This document shows positions 55,834 to 56,068 of a stretch of DNA of 56,068 nt, piece by piece. Below the pieces are notes generated by a model, which saw nothing but the letters and a program-made list of their open reading frames with translations, did not search any database and was not told the origin of the DNA. The first letter of the stretch is position 1, and each line of letters begins with the position of its first letter. The stretch comes from Nocardia lijiangensis NBRC 108240. GTDB lineage: Bacteria; Actinomycetota; Actinomycetes; Mycobacteriales; Mycobacteriaceae. Both the position numbers and the translations under genes were made by a program. The stretch lies in assembly GCF_001613045.1 (NCBI RefSeq), contig NZ_BDBP01000072.1, positions 1-56,068 of the forward strand, in the 5' to 3' direction.

Positions 55834-56068
55834 GTACCGTGCTGCAGCCCTGTGCGCGCTGCGGCGCGCGGTGGGCCGTGCACGGCCCACCGATGCACTG
55901 GTGCCCGCGCTGTCACGGCGTGCTGCTCTCGCCGGGGCCCATCGACGCACCCGCCGAACGGCGCAACTACCGCTGGGTGGCGCGCCGCCCGGACCACCGG
56001 AACGGCAGACCCGTCACGGCGGTCGGCCGCAGGCCCGCCTCGCCGACCCCGCGCTACACGCAGATCCC
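55830..56068 (+). CDS. Zinc-ribbon protein, probably DUF4328 membrane family (N-terminal part)
   Basis: The visible 79 residues begin CARCGARWAVHGPPMHWCPRCHGVLLSP, two CxxC pairs typical of a zinc ribbon, followed by RRNYRWVARRPD and a Pro/Arg-rich linker that recall actinobacterial DUF4328 proteins, which continue into membrane helices. The gene is cut by the window end. GTG 55830 has AAGGA 6 nt upstream. The family name is tentative. Confidence 0.7.
   Translation, partial: MSTVLQPCARCGARWAVHGPPMHWCPRCHGVLLSPGPIDAPAERRNYRWVARRPDHRNGRPVTAVGRRPASPTPRYTQI

Overview
The window is GC-rich (roughly 70 %) actinobacterial chromosome. The gene content points to a mycolic-acid-containing member of the Mycobacteriales, most likely Nocardia or a close relative: the fhaA-fhaB-pstP cell-division block beside a tRNA-Leu(CAG), a LysX lysyl-tRNA/lysyl-phosphatidylglycerol fusion, a secreted AroQ-gamma chorismate mutase, an MMPL exporter, a cutinase and a mycobacterial-type SodA. 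No transposase, integrase, CRISPR array or rRNA was found. Genus assignment is inference.

Layout. 1-3240: left edge of the fhaA-fhaB-pstP operon (minus strand; pstP is cut by the window edge) and tRNA-Leu. 3241-3839: terminator, paired GC hairpins and degenerate G/T-rich tandem repeats. 3840-9363: SDR, exported propeller-like protein, divergent TetR/MMPL pair. 10107-16291: SpoIIM and RDD proteins facing a DUF58-MoxR-DUF4129/DUF4350-membrane protein operon; the DUF4129/DUF4350 gene looks like a chimera. 16343-18530: divergent TetR/DHA2 drug-exporter pair with two palindromic operators. 18812-23068: class III adenylate cyclase, DUF4407 protein, secreted chorismate mutase. 23069-29928: long structured leader, then gltBD. 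30233-33496: cutinase, small secreted protein, histidine phosphatase, Uma2-type nuclease, small Gln/Pro-rich membrane protein. 33621-39389: lysX, S4 protein, RraA, two DUF5313 proteins, SRPBCC protein. 39427-42904: copper-type cluster (copD, copC, ycnI, a His-bearing membrane protein, DUF6474). 43061-47997: RecB-like/YprB nuclease, htpG, and a manganese riboswitch (yybP-ykoY class) controlling a GDT1/UPF0016 transporter. 48105-56068: TetR and two SDRs, methyltransferase, sodA, msrA, rhodanese, and the start of a zinc-ribbon protein.

Themes. Several loci concern envelope integrity (Ser/Thr phosphatase and FHA adaptors, LysX, MMPL), redox and metal balance (SodA with a Mn-type Gln145, MsrA, Mn riboswitch plus exporter, CopC/CopD/YcnI) and nitrogen assimilation (gltBD with a Glu/Gln-rich candidate leader peptide). 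Many genes have a TAnnnT-like hexamer 6-7 nt before the start codon and no Shine-Dalgarno, the arrangement of leaderless mRNAs.

The least expected signal is a pair of about 130-bp multi-stem palindromic elements at 36976-37110 (between lysX and the S4 gene) and 52438-52566 (just after sodA, inverted orientation). They share unpaired and flanking sequence, and paired positions in both the long stem and the inner hairpin differ in a compensatory way. That suggests a dispersed element conserved for nucleic-acid structure.
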